64,000 nt of DNA from Pseudidiomarina homiensis. GTDB taxonomy: Bacteria > Pseudomonadota > Gammaproteobacteria > Enterobacterales > Alteromonadaceae. Each line of letters opens with the position of its first letter. The first letter of the stretch is position 1. Position numbers and translations under genes: made by a program. Below, one piece after another: positions 19,776 through 28,751 of this stretch. The notes below the pieces were generated by a model that did not search any database, was not told where the DNA came from, and saw nothing but the letters and a program-made list of their open reading frames with translations. The DNA lies in contig NZ_PIPX01000001.1 in NCBI RefSeq assembly GCF_003987225.1, forward strand, positions 930,001 through 994,000. The letters run 5' to 3'.

Positions 19776-20573
19776 CTAAATTTGTTTCAGTAACGTCGTA
19801 AGGTGATCCCTTAAGTTTAAACTGTCCGCCATGCTATAACGTCCAGCAGGTTGCTCAACAAGCCACTGCGCAGCGTGCACAGCACCGCTTGCGAAAATAC
19901 GTCGATCCGTCACTCGATGCTGTAACTCGATGCGCTCCCCTGGCTGTGCAACTAATACCGAATGTTCACCAGTGATATCGGCGGCCCGCAGTACCGCAAA
20001 ACCGATGCTGCCCGGCTCGCGCAAGCCATCACCTCGAACGCCTGCATCGACGTCAGCGAAGTTCGCACCACGGCCTCGAGCAGCGGCCTTGCCAAGTAAT
20101 AGTGCAGTACCCGATGGGCCATCACGTTTAGCACTATGATGGGCTTCGGTTATCTCAATATCGGCAGCAGGCAGACTCGCACTGGTCAAGTGCACCAATT
20201 GCTCGAGTAAACAAACACCGACGCTGGTATTTGCCGCATAAAGCAGTGGAATCGATTTAGCGGCACTCTCTAACAGCCCCTCATGTTCGGTGTTTAACCC
20301 TGTTGTACACACCACAATAGGCACACCCAAGCGCTGCGCGAGCTGCAAATTGCTCGCTAAAGCTGCAGGTAAACTAAAGTCGATAAGGGCATCAACAGCG
20401 CCGGCTTGCAGTTCGCTGCCAGCACAAAAATTTAGTCCGGCCAAGGTAGGCTGCCCAAGACGGGCTGAGTGCGCGCTTACCACTGCCGCAGCCGGCACTA
20501 ATTCAGACTCAGACAATTCTTGCAGGACCGCCTGCCCCATGCGCCCACTAGCGCCAATTACTCCAACTCTCAT
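19776..20573 (-). CDS. dapB: 4-hydroxy-tetrahydrodipicolinate reductase
   Basis: Second committed step of the diaminopimelate/lysine pathway, reducing the dihydrodipicolinate precursor with NAD(P)H. The 265-residue protein has the Rossmann loop GVIGASGRMGQ, the substrate loop EAHHSAKRDGPSGTAL and the family C-terminus. The ATG at 20573 shares its A with the stop codon of the upstream symporter (TGATG), so translation is coupled; a TTG one codon earlier is less likely. Confidence 0.97.
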   Translation of the reverse strand: MRVGVIGASGRMGQAVLQELSESELVPAAAVVSAHSARLGQPTLAGLNFCAGSELQAGAVDALIDFSLPAALASNLQLAQRLGVPIVVCTTGLNTEHEGLLESAAKSIPLLYAANTSVGVCLLEQLVHLTSASLPAADIEITEAHHSAKRDGPSGTALLLGKAAARGRGANFADVDAGVRGDGLREPGSIGFAVLRAADITGEHSVLVAQPGERIELQHRVTDRRIFASGAVHAAQWLVEQPAGRYSMADSLNLRDHLTTLLKQI

Positions 20574-21796
20574 CAAGATGTCGATTCCATTGCTAAAGTT
20601 TGTTCGCGTTCCTGCCGACCCAAGACGACGGAAACCGCCATATCGCCGGTTACATTTGTTGCTGTACGCATCATATCAATAATTCGGTCGACCGCAGCGA
20701 TAAAAGCAATACCTTCAAGCGGTAAGCCTATCACATTTAAGGTTACGGTCAGCATCACTAAAGCAGTGCCGGGCACGCCCGCTGTGCCAATCGATGCCAA
20801 GGTAGCTGTCGCGGTAATTAACAAGTAGTCAGTGAACTCTAGCGGAATACCATAAAGTTGCGCGATGAAAATCGATGCAATAGCCGGATAAATGCCGCCA
20901 CAACCATCCATATTAATCGTCGCGCCTAGTGGCAACACGAAACTCGCATAAGACTTCTTCACCCCTAAACGTTCCGTGATCGCTTGGTGCGCCGCCGGAA
21001 TCGTGCCAAAACTACTACAGGTAGTAAATGCCACGAGCTGCGCCGAAAACACAGATTTAAAAAAGTACCAGGGCGACATCCCAGCCAAACGCACCATAGT
21101 GCCGTAGGTTAAGAAAATATGGAGTAAGCACGCCAGATAAATGGCTCCAATAAAGGCCGCCAATGGCGCCAAACTACTTAGCCCATAATGCCCCACAACC
21201 CAAGCCATCAGGCCCAATACCCCAAAAGGCGTCAGTTCCAACACCATTTTGGTAATACGGTACATAACCTGTGCACCAGACTTTAGTACATTACCTAAAG
21301 CCCGAGCTGGTTCTCCCACTTGGCGAATCGCAATCCCCACTAATGCAGCGAACACAACAATCTGCAAGATCTTACCTTCGGCTAATGCCGCAAACGGATT
21401 CACCGGAATCATGTTCAAAAATACTGCAGCGGGCCCTGGTACCTCTTTCTCTTGATAATCTGCAGCAGCACTCAAGTCTTGTGTCGCAGTCACGTCCAAC
21501 AGACTACCGACACTCAAACCAATGAGACTGGCAATCACCGCAGTGAACAAGAATAGACCAACCGTCTTCGCACCAATCTGGCCAAGACCTTCGCCTTCAC
21601 CAAACTGCAAAATAGCATTCACAATCGCACAGAAAATCAGTGGCGCTACAAGCATTTTCAATGCTCGAATAAATACATCGCCCAGCGGCTTCAGTTGCAC
21701 CGCTACGTCAGGCACCAGTAAACCGGCCACAACACCTATTACAAAGGCACCCAGCACCCGTTGCCAGAACGGAATCGCAAACCACGCTTTCAGCAT
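20573..21796 (-). CDS. Dicarboxylate/amino acid:cation symporter (DAACS family)
   Basis: Probable Na+- or H+-coupled uptake of glutamate/aspartate or C4-dicarboxylates. The 407-residue inner-membrane protein has about eight membrane helices and the two re-entrant loops of the GltP/GltPh family: the serine-rich TCSSFGTIPAAHQAI, the NMDG-containing LPLGATINMDGCGGIYP and the GTAGVPGTALVM segment. Substrate cannot be read from sequence. It overlaps dapB by one base, an unusual pairing that could join amino-acid uptake to lysine and pyrimidine/arginine biosynthesis genes downstream. Confidence 0.9.
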   Translation of the reverse strand: MLKAWFAIPFWQRVLGAFVIGVVAGLLVPDVAVQLKPLGDVFIRALKMLVAPLIFCAIVNAILQFGEGEGLGQIGAKTVGLFLFTAVIASLIGLSVGSLLDVTATQDLSAAADYQEKEVPGPAAVFLNMIPVNPFAALAEGKILQIVVFAALVGIAIRQVGEPARALGNVLKSGAQVMYRITKMVLELTPFGVLGLMAWVVGHYGLSSLAPLAAFIGAIYLACLLHIFLTYGTMVRLAGMSPWYFFKSVFSAQLVAFTTCSSFGTIPAAHQAITERLGVKKSYASFVLPLGATINMDGCGGIYPAIASIFIAQLYGIPLEFTDYLLITATATLASIGTAGVPGTALVMLTVTLNVIGLPLEGIAFIAAVDRIIDMMRTATNVTGDMAVSVVLGRQEREQTLAMESTS

Positions 21797-21902
21797 ACAT
21801 CCTCTTCGCTGTTGAACTTTTGCGTATTGTACGGGGCTTCCGTGATTTACGATTAGATCGAATTGTTATGCGTTATGCGTTATTCGCACGTTCGGCATTA
21901 CG

Positions 21903-21992
21903 GGTAGCCCGTGGTTCTACCACGGGTTATGCTGAATTCAACGAAAATGGTCAAAACGTTAGGTTTGACCCGTGGTAGAACCACGGGCTACC
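21903..21992. repeat. REP-like inverted doublet
   Basis: Two perfectly inverted 25-base arms (21903-21927 and 21968-21992) around a 40-base centre. Each arm is itself a hairpin, CCCGTGG-TTCTA-CCACGGG, which is the structure of REP/BIME elements: two head-to-head imperfect-palindrome units. It occupies the gap between the M48 protease gene and the symporter gene. Only one doublet is seen in this window. Confidence 0.7.
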
Positions 21993-22009
21993 AACAGCAA
22001 AGAACGCTG

Positions 22010-22807
22010 TTAAGGTTTCGGGCAGTTCGCGCGGGGGGCTTGGCGATAGGTTGGCATTGCTTCAGCGCTTAGTTGCTCTAGCGCATCGATGCGGGTTTGT
22101 GGCGATGGATGCGTTGATAAGAATTCTGGTGGCGTTGGCCCGCCTTGTTTGGCCATATTTCGCCACAACTCTGCCGCTTCACGCGGATCATAACCGGCCG
22201 ATGCCATGTACTGCATCCCCAGTTCGTCTGACTCACTCTCGTGAATCCGCGAGTAAGGCAAAATATAACCTAATTGTAGGCCCACACCGAGCACACCCAT
22301 CACCAGCGCCGCTTGGTCACTATCCATTTCTTGACCGATGAGCATACCACCAAGCTGCAAACCAAGACCTGCCGCAAACTGATTCGACATCCGCTCATTG
22401 CTATGTTGAGCAATCACGTGGCCAATTTCATGGCCGATAACCGCGGCTAACTGATCGGGAGTTTCGGCAACATCGATGAGTCCGGTATAAACGCCAATCT
22501 TTCCGCCCGGCAAGGCAAACGCATTCACCTGCTCACTCTCGAATACCGTTACGTCCCACTGCTGCTGCGACCATGGTGATGGCAGCACCGAGATGAGGTC
22601 ATTGGTAATGCACTGCACATACTGATTGAGTGCTGGGTCTCGTGAAACCTTTTCTTTTTCTTTAATGGAGCTATAACTTTGCGCACCCAGTTGAGCCAGT
22701 TCATCACTGCTAAATAGTTGCAGTTGCGAACGACCTGTCGGCGATTGCGTACAAGCCACCAGTCCAGCGACTGCCGTTGCAATGAAAACCGTCTTCAAGG
22801 TGCGCAT
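22010..22807 (-). CDS. M48 family metalloprotease, LoiP-like lipoprotein
   Basis: Periplasmic zinc protease of the Ste24/Oma1-like M48B group. The 265-residue precursor has a lipoprotein signal with lipobox LVAC (C19), the zinc motif HEIGH at 126-130 and the third ligand region ESESDELGMQYM. The ending THPSPQTRIDAL is typical of LoiP/YcaL/BepA relatives, but no TPR domain follows, so it is the short LoiP-like form. Such proteases trim misfolded outer-membrane proteins. It starts 29 bases after dnaJ, suggesting cotranscription with the chaperones. Confidence 0.92.
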   Translation of the reverse strand: MRTLKTVFIATAVAGLVACTQSPTGRSQLQLFSSDELAQLGAQSYSSIKEKEKVSRDPALNQYVQCITNDLISVLPSPWSQQQWDVTVFESEQVNAFALPGGKIGVYTGLIDVAETPDQLAAVIGHEIGHVIAQHSNERMSNQFAAGLGLQLGGMLIGQEMDSDQAALVMGVLGVGLQLGYILPYSRIHESESDELGMQYMASAGYDPREAAELWRNMAKQGGPTPPEFLSTHPSPQTRIDALEQLSAEAMPTYRQAPRANCPKP

Positions 22808-22836
22808 ATGCTTTCTCCTAACTTTCGCCTCCGCGA

Positions 22837-23982
22837 CTAGCCACGGAGGTCATCAAAGAAACGTTTTACGCCATCGAAAAAGCCTTTTTCTTTCGGGCGA
22901 TAACGTGCGGCTTCATCGCCACTGCCCATCGACTCATCCAGTTGACGCAACAAATCCTTCTGCTTTTCTGACAAGTTGACCGGTGTTTCCAGCACCACTT
23001 TACAGATAAGATCGCCAGTCGCTCCAGTACGAACTGAACGGACACCTTTGCCACGCAAGCGGAACAGCTTACCGGTTTGCGTTTCCGCAGGTATCTTCAG
23101 TTTCACCTTGCCTTCCAATGTCGGCACGTGAATGTCGCCACCTAACGCTGCATGCGTAAAGCTTAAAGGTACTTCACAATATAAATTATTGCCATCACGT
23201 TTGAAAATTGGATGCTCGCGCACGTGAACCTGCACATACAAGTCGCCCGCTGGAGCGCCCATTTCACCCGCTTCACCTTCACCATTTAAGCGGATACGGT
23301 CGCCGGTATCAACGCCTGCCGGAATTTTTACATTCAGGGTTTTAGTGCGCTCTACGCGACCTTCGCCATGACAGGTGCGGCATGGATCTTTAATGACCTT
23401 GCCGCGCCCACGACAGTGCGGGCATGGCTGCTGCACCGCAAAGAAGCCTTGGCGCATTTGGATGTGGCCAGCACCATGACAGTGTGAACAGGTTTCTGCG
23501 CCACTACCTTTGCGCGCACCTGAACCGTCACAATCTTCACATTCTGACAGTTTCGGTATCTTCAGCTCGACTTCTTTACCACGCACCGCCTCTTCCAGCG
23601 ATAATTCAAGGTTGTAGCGTAAATCAGCACCTCGTGCCGCTTGCGCACGACCACCACCGCGCCGGCCGCCGCCAAAGATATCACCGAACACATCACCAAA
23701 AATATCCGCGAAGTCGGCTGCGCCAGCACCGCCACCACCAAAGCCACCTTGGCCTTGTTCAAAGGCTGCGTGTCCATATTGGTCGTAGGCTGCGCGTTTT
23801 TGTGGGTCCATAAGGACTTCATACGCTGCTTTCACTTCTTTAAACTTAAGCTCTAGCTCTTTATCACCCTTGGTACGGTCTGGGTGATACTTCATCGCCA
23901 TACGCTTATAAGCTTTTTTGATGTCGCGTTCGCTGGCATCTCTGCTTACGCCCAGCACTTCATAAAAATCTGGTTTCGCCAT
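22837..23982 (-). CDS. dnaJ: Chaperone protein DnaJ
   Basis: Hsp40 co-chaperone that loads substrates on DnaK and stimulates its ATPase. The 381-residue protein has the J domain with HPD (about 33-35), a Gly/Phe-rich linker, four CxxCxGxG-type zinc repeats ([32 protein letters not shown]) and the C-terminal substrate-binding domains. Lies downstream of dnaK. Confidence 0.99.
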   Translation of the reverse strand: MAKPDFYEVLGVSRDASERDIKKAYKRMAMKYHPDRTKGDKELELKFKEVKAAYEVLMDPQKRAAYDQYGHAAFEQGQGGFGGGGAGAADFADIFGDVFGDIFGGGRRGGGRAQAARGADLRYNLELSLEEAVRGKEVELKIPKLSECEDCDGSGARKGSGAETCSHCHGAGHIQMRQGFFAVQQPCPHCRGRGKVIKDPCRTCHGEGRVERTKTLNVKIPAGVDTGDRIRLNGEGEAGEMGAPAGDLYVQVHVREHPIFKRDGNNLYCEVPLSFTHAALGGDIHVPTLEGKVKLKIPAETQTGKLFRLRGKGVRSVRTGATGDLICKVVLETPVNLSEKQKDLLRQLDESMGSGDEAARYRPKEKGFFDGVKRFFDDLRG

Positions 23983-24031
23983 AATCTTGCGTCTTCCACT
24001 TTTCCTAATTTGCTTTGTCCTGATACAAACA

Positions 24032-24061
24032 CACGGAGGCCACCTGCTGGCAACCCCCGTG
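24032..24061 (-). promoter_or_regulatory. GC-rich hairpin between dnaK and dnaJ
   Basis: CACGG...CCGTG outer arms with further G:C pairing form a 30-base hairpin in the 112-base dnaK-dnaJ gap. There is no U-run after it, so it is not a standard terminator; it could lower dnaJ expression relative to dnaK or stabilise the dnaK mRNA end. Confidence 0.45.
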
Positions 24062-24094
24062 CGTTGTTATCACAGACACCCGGTGGGCGTATGC

Positions 24095-26017
24095 TTACTT
24101 TTTCTCGTCGTCTTTGACTTCCTCAAACTCAGCATCAACAACATCGTCGTCTTGCTTCGCTTGTTGCTCGCCAGCATCGGCATCAGCGCCAGCTTGCTGC
24201 GCTTTTTGCTGCGCTGCTTCCATGAGCTTGCTCGACGCCTCAATAAGCGCTTGCTGTTTGGCTTCGATTTGTTCTTTATCGTTCGCCTTCACAGCTGCTT
24301 CTAGCTCACCGATAGCCGCTTCGATTTTCTCTTTCTCTGCGCTATCTAAGCTGTCACCAACTTCTTCAAGTTGCTTACGAGTCGCATGCACTAAGCCGTC
24401 CGCTTGGTTGCGTACTTGCACCATCTCTTCGAACTTACGGTCTTCCTCAGCGTGTGCTTCGGCGTCACGTACCATTTTCTCGACATCTTCGTCGCTTAGA
24501 CCTGATGAAGCTTTAATGGTGATCTTTTGTTCTTTACCTGTGTCTTTATCTTTCGCAGACACATGCAAGATACCGTCAGCATCGAGGTCAAAGGTTACTT
24601 CGATTTGCGGTACACCACGTTGGGCTGGGCGAATACCTTCTAAGTTAAATTGACCTAATGATTTGTTGTCTGCCGCACGCTTGCGCTCACCTTGGATAAC
24701 ATGAACAGTTACCGCTGACTGATTGTCTTCAGCAGTTGAGAAGGTTTGCGACTGCTTCGTAGGAATCGTCGTATTCTTCTCGATCAGTTTGGTCATCACG
24801 CCGCCCATGGTCTCGATACCGAGCGACAATGGCGTTACGTCAAGCAACAAGACATCTTTCACGTCACCTTGCAACACACCAGCCTGCACCGCAGCACCCA
24901 CAGCTACTGCTTCGTCAGGGTTCACGTCACGGCGTGGCTCTTTACCGAAGAAATCGGTCACGGCCTGCTGTACTTTCGGCATCCGCGTTTGGCCACCGAC
25001 CATGATAATGTCTTGAATATCGCTGACCGAGAGGTCTGCATCTGCAAGTGCTTGTTTAACCGGTTCCAATGACTTACTGATCAAGTCTTCAACCAATGAC
25101 TCAAGCTTGGCGCGCGTTACTTTAATCGCCAAGTGCTTAGGACCGGTGTTGTCCGCAGTAATATACGGCAAGTTCACTTCGGTTTGCTGTGCAGATGACA
25201 ATTCGATCTTAGCTTTTTCGGCCGCTTCTTTTAGACGCTGCATTGCCAAAGGATCTTTGCGTAAATCGATACCTTGGTCTTTCTCAAACTGCTCAACCAA
25301 GTAATTGATTAAGCGGTTGTCAAAGTCTTCACCACCAAGGTGAGTGTCACCATTGGTAGCAAGTACTTCAAAGGTATGTTCGCCTTCAACTTCATCGATT
25401 TCGATGATTGAAATATCGAAAGTACCACCACCTAAGTCATACACAGCGATGGTGTTATCGCCTTTCTTCTTGTCCATACCGTAAGCAAGTGCAGCTGCGG
25501 TTGGCTCGTTGATAATACGCTTAACTTCCAAGCCAGCAATGCGGCCAGCGTCTTTGGTTGCTTGGCGTTGCGCATCGTTAAAGTAGGCAGGCACAGTAAT
25601 AACTGCTTCGGTCACTTTCTCACCAAGGAAGTCCTCCGCAGTTTTCTTCATCTTTTTCAAGATTTCAGCAGAAATTTGCGGTGGCGCTTTCTTATCGTCA
25701 TTGATCTGAACCCATGCATCACCATTGTCCGCTTCGACAATTTTGTAAGGCATAATGCCGATGTCGCGCTGCACTTCATCATCTTTAAAACGACGACCAA
25801 TCAAACGCTTAATTGCAAATAGGGTTTTATTTGGGTTGGTTACCGCCTGACGCTTGGCCGGCTGACCCACTAAAGTTTCACCGTCGTCTGTAAACGCTAC
25901 TACCGAAGGCGTTGTACGATCACCCTCAGCGTTTTCGATAACGCGTGCTTTGTCGCCATCAAGTACAGCAACACACGAATTCGTTGTACCTAAATCAATA
26001 CCAATAATTTTGCCCAT
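24095..26017 (-). CDS. dnaK: Chaperone protein DnaK (Hsp70)
   Basis: ATP-dependent folding chaperone. The 640-residue protein has the actin-like ATPase domain ([13 protein letters not shown], the [15 protein letters not shown] segment, GGTFDISI), the [10 protein letters not shown] linker and substrate domain, and the acidic EEVKDDEKK tail. The ATG at 26017 gives the family N-terminus [10 protein letters not shown] and follows GGAG; an upstream in-frame codon four residues earlier is ignored. A sigma-32 promoter lies upstream. Its usual partner grpE is 5.9 kb away, beyond an accessory insert. Confidence 0.99.
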   Translation of the reverse strand: MGKIIGIDLGTTNSCVAVLDGDKARVIENAEGDRTTPSVVAFTDDGETLVGQPAKRQAVTNPNKTLFAIKRLIGRRFKDDEVQRDIGIMPYKIVEADNGDAWVQINDDKKAPPQISAEILKKMKKTAEDFLGEKVTEAVITVPAYFNDAQRQATKDAGRIAGLEVKRIINEPTAAALAYGMDKKKGDNTIAVYDLGGGTFDISIIEIDEVEGEHTFEVLATNGDTHLGGEDFDNRLINYLVEQFEKDQGIDLRKDPLAMQRLKEAAEKAKIELSSAQQTEVNLPYITADNTGPKHLAIKVTRAKLESLVEDLISKSLEPVKQALADADLSVSDIQDIIMVGGQTRMPKVQQAVTDFFGKEPRRDVNPDEAVAVGAAVQAGVLQGDVKDVLLLDVTPLSLGIETMGGVMTKLIEKNTTIPTKQSQTFSTAEDNQSAVTVHVIQGERKRAADNKSLGQFNLEGIRPAQRGVPQIEVTFDLDADGILHVSAKDKDTGKEQKITIKASSGLSDEDVEKMVRDAEAHAEEDRKFEEMVQVRNQADGLVHATRKQLEEVGDSLDSAEKEKIEAAIGELEAAVKANDKEQIEAKQQALIEASSKLMEAAQQKAQQAGADADAGEQQAKQDDDVVDAEFEEVKDDEKK

Positions 26018-26061
26018 GACTGTCTCCAAACTCCAACATTCAAAATACTTCGTTATTCCTG

Positions 26062-26090
26062 ATATGGGGCATCTCTAAATTTTTTCAATG
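26062..26090 (-). promoter_or_regulatory. Sigma-32 heat-shock promoter of dnaK
   Basis: Minus-strand CATTGAA (26084-26090), 14-base spacer, CCCCATAT (26062-26069): a near-consensus sigma-32 promoter 45 bases before the dnaK start. Confidence 0.8.
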
Positions 26091-26171
26091 CCCGCTCAGG
26101 TAATTTATCTTTGGTTGACAGTGTTATGGGGTTGCGAAAAAGGATTACAAGCCTTGTGGTTAATTTTTTTC

Positions 26172-27815
26172 TTAAACCCAGCCTTTTGGACGCGCAGCTG
26201 TTGGGTAGTCCTTCATGCCCAACGCTCGCTGGAGCCAGAGTTCATGTGGCGGTAGCATCTGTCGCGCCATTTGCAAACGTTGCAAAATTGCCGGATTGAC
26301 TTGGGTTGGTGGACGGCGCTCACCGAACCATTGATCACATTCCTCTTGCAAAAATTCCATGCCATACAAAATGCATTCGTAACTTTCGTGATTCCATAAG
26401 CCGCCCGTATCTACTGGAGAGCGTGCATCCATCAGACCAGAACCGAGCGGTGGCAGCGCACCATCGGCTTGCCCAACAAGCGCAGCGAAATTTTGGTCTT
26501 GAAAGTCATGAGCACTCGGTGGCTTATGCCGCCAAAACTCAAACTTAGCTTGCAAGCGATCAGTAATGTGCTCACGCTCTTGTACGGTACGCCAAAACTC
26601 GGTATCAGTGCGCTTCGTCAGGCAGTAATGCATGTTGATAAAATCGAGAATTTCATAATAACGGTTGGTCATCAGACGGTTATATCGTGCAGCAAGAATT
26701 TCTTGATCTTCTCGGCGCCAAGGAAAGTGCTCAGCGAGTAGCACCGCACCTAAATCACTCAAATAAAGTCCGGTCGATTCAAGTGGCTCAATAAAACCGC
26801 CAGATAAGCCAATAGCGACACAATTACCTTGCCACTGTTGATGACGTCGCCCTGCTTTAAAAGGTATAAAACGGCACGGTAAATCATCGGTATTGCCGCC
26901 CTGATAGGCGCGCATTTCACGCTCGGCTGCCTCTTCATCAATGAAGGCACTGGAATGCACATAACCAATCGAACGACGGGTTTGCATGGGGATATCCCAA
27001 ATCCAGCCGTTCGACAACGCTGTAGCGGTCGTATAAGGCCGCACCATGCCTGGATAATGCGTGTCATATGGCACGTGCATCGTCACCGCACGATCGCAAA
27101 GCAGGTACTTGCCAAAATCTTCGTAGCCAACGCCCATTTCTTTTTCCAACAGCAGCGAGCGGAAGCCGGTACAGTCGACAAAAATATCCGCCGTGATTTC
27201 TTGGCCTTTGTCGGTGGTAACACTCGCAATATCGCCATTGGCATGCTTCTTCACTTCCGCCATATTGGCCATGGTATGTACAACATTTCGAGCGGTGGAG
27301 AAGTCACGCAGATAATCGGCAAATTTTTGCGCATTCATCTGATACGCATAATTAAGCCGCGCCCCCATGCGCCATTCACCAAACATAACGGGGGCGCGCC
27401 CCCACTCACAAACTAAAGGCTGAATCGAGCAGGTTTCCATGAACGGCACACTGCGGTCAGAGCGAAGCCAATCACTACCGGCGTAATCAATAGGTTGAGC
27501 GCGTAGACTACTGAACGGATGGTGGTAAAAACTGTTGTCATTGTGAACCCAGTTCACATATTTGATCGATTGCTTAAACGTACCTTCGGTGACCCGCATG
27601 AATTCCATTTCGTCAATACCAATAGCGGCGAGTAAGTGTCGCATCGAGGGAATCGTTGCTTCACCGACCGAAATACGGGGTGTGTCAGGTGATTCGAGTA
27701 GCTCGATATCAACACGATGGTCATTACCCCGCCGATTTAACGCGCCATTGAGATAAGCAGCCGCCATCCAGCCAGCCGAGCCACCACCGACAATAAGAAT
27801 CTTCCGCTTTTCCAT
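26172..27815 (-). CDS. Flavin-dependent tryptophan-halogenase-family protein
   Basis: Predicted FADH2-dependent halogenase of 547 residues that would use halide and O2 to form hypohalous acid. It has the FAD loop GGGSAGW (10-16), the conserved lysine K81 in EGTFK and the halogenase signature WIWDIP (271-276), which separates halogenases from monooxygenases. The substrate is unknown; similar proteins (for example BrvH of Brevundimonas) occur beside TonB-dependent receptors and can act on free indole rather than tryptophan. It lies 26 bases after a sulfotransferase gene, apparently in one operon. No flavin reductase gene is nearby. Confidence 0.88.
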   Translation of the reverse strand: MEKRKILIVGGGSAGWMAAAYLNGALNRRGNDHRVDIELLESPDTPRISVGEATIPSMRHLLAAIGIDEMEFMRVTEGTFKQSIKYVNWVHNDNSFYHHPFSSLRAQPIDYAGSDWLRSDRSVPFMETCSIQPLVCEWGRAPVMFGEWRMGARLNYAYQMNAQKFADYLRDFSTARNVVHTMANMAEVKKHANGDIASVTTDKGQEITADIFVDCTGFRSLLLEKEMGVGYEDFGKYLLCDRAVTMHVPYDTHYPGMVRPYTTATALSNGWIWDIPMQTRRSIGYVHSSAFIDEEAAEREMRAYQGGNTDDLPCRFIPFKAGRRHQQWQGNCVAIGLSGGFIEPLESTGLYLSDLGAVLLAEHFPWRREDQEILAARYNRLMTNRYYEILDFINMHYCLTKRTDTEFWRTVQEREHITDRLQAKFEFWRHKPPSAHDFQDQNFAALVGQADGALPPLGSGLMDARSPVDTGGLWNHESYECILYGMEFLQEECDQWFGERRPPTQVNPAILQRLQMARQMLPPHELWLQRALGMKDYPTAARPKGWV

Positions 27816-27841
27816 AACCTACTCCGCTTAGTGCGTTGTAA

Positions 27842-28633
27842 TTATTCGTTGTAACCGAGTAACGTTCGGAGGCCCGGAGCTGCATAATCAACCAGTTTAC
27901 GTTGTTGCTCAGGTAGCTCATTCGGGATCGAAAATGCTGTATTGCTCAAGTTATCGCGGTAGGTCCCGCTTTGCTCGCGATCCGCACCCACGCGGATACG
28001 CTCGCGCCAGTCCGCTGGAAATTCGCGTAAGTTAAGCGGTGCCAACAATTCGCGGAAATACGACTCTGCTTCATCGCTGTCGAGATTGACGACGTTGTCG
28101 CGCAACTCCTCGTAGCGCACCAGTTTCACACCCGTGCCCAACCATGCTGCTGCGTTATTATCGAAAATATCAGCCAATGACGGCACTTTTTGGTGGATAC
28201 CAAAAATCATCATGTTGAGAATCTCTTCAAGATTAATTTGCCCAGCCTTGAGATGCTCTAAATTACCTTGAAAATTATCTGATAAGAAGAAACGTGCGCG
28301 CGCTAAAACCCAGTCGTAAGGGTCACGGACCACCACAATATGCTGCGCTTTGTGAAGCGCGATGCAGGCCTCGTCAGAAAAAAGCAAATGCCCCCAACTT
28401 AATTTGGGCTGCAACGGATTAAACGCTCCGACATGCTGCCGCAAAACCGGAATTTGAATGAAAGTATCGTGGTATTGCTGGTTTACGGGCACAAACATCC
28501 GAAAGATATTGCGAATTAAATGGGTGCCACATTTCGGCACTGAATTCAAAAAAACGGGAACGGTTAGAACTTGTTGGTCAAAGTCCTGATTACGTTCGTT
28601 AAGAGTATCAGGCTTGGTCACAATACGCGCCAT
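27842..28633 (-). CDS. PAPS-dependent sulfotransferase-like protein
   Basis: Probable sulfotransferase of 263 residues. It has the 5'-phosphosulfate-binding loop VPKCGTHL (from P33, compare PKSGTTW), a WGHL segment whose H82 may be the catalytic base, and a 3'-phosphate-binding motif VVVRDPYDWVLARARFF from V100, equivalent to the RNPxDxxxSxxxF pattern. No signal peptide. The ATG at 28633 fits the domain; the frame is open upstream across a terminator. The acceptor could be a glycan, peptide or small molecule. It is in an operon with the halogenase, separated from the TonB receptor by a terminator. Confidence 0.82.
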   Translation of the reverse strand: MARIVTKPDTLNERNQDFDQQVLTVPVFLNSVPKCGTHLIRNIFRMFVPVNQQYHDTFIQIPVLRQHVGAFNPLQPKLSWGHLLFSDEACIALHKAQHIVVVRDPYDWVLARARFFLSDNFQGNLEHLKAGQINLEEILNMMIFGIHQKVPSLADIFDNNAAAWLGTGVKLVRYEELRDNVVNLDSDEAESYFRELLAPLNLREFPADWRERIRVGADREQSGTYRDNLSNTAFSIPNELPEQQRKLVDYAAPGLRTLLGYNE

Positions 28634-28696
28634 TGTTTGCTCACTGTTGTTGTTATTCGTTCTATGAGTTTGCCATTTTCGCGGCCTATAAAAAAG

Positions 28697-28723
28697 AAAA
28701 TGCCGACAAAAAGTCGGCATTTT
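28697..28723 (-). terminator. Intrinsic terminator after the TonB receptor gene
   Basis: TGCCGAC-AAAAA-GTCGGCA hairpin flanked by A4 and T4, 28 bases past the receptor stop codon and 64 bases before the sulfotransferase start. Confidence 0.8.
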
Positions 28724-28751
28724 ATCTTAGTGCTTGTGTCTACACTGCTAA

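Noticed and set aside
26172-28633. Considered as part of an antibiotic biosynthesis cluster
   Set aside because: No NRPS, PKS, flavin reductase or other tailoring genes are present; flanks are housekeeping chaperone genes.
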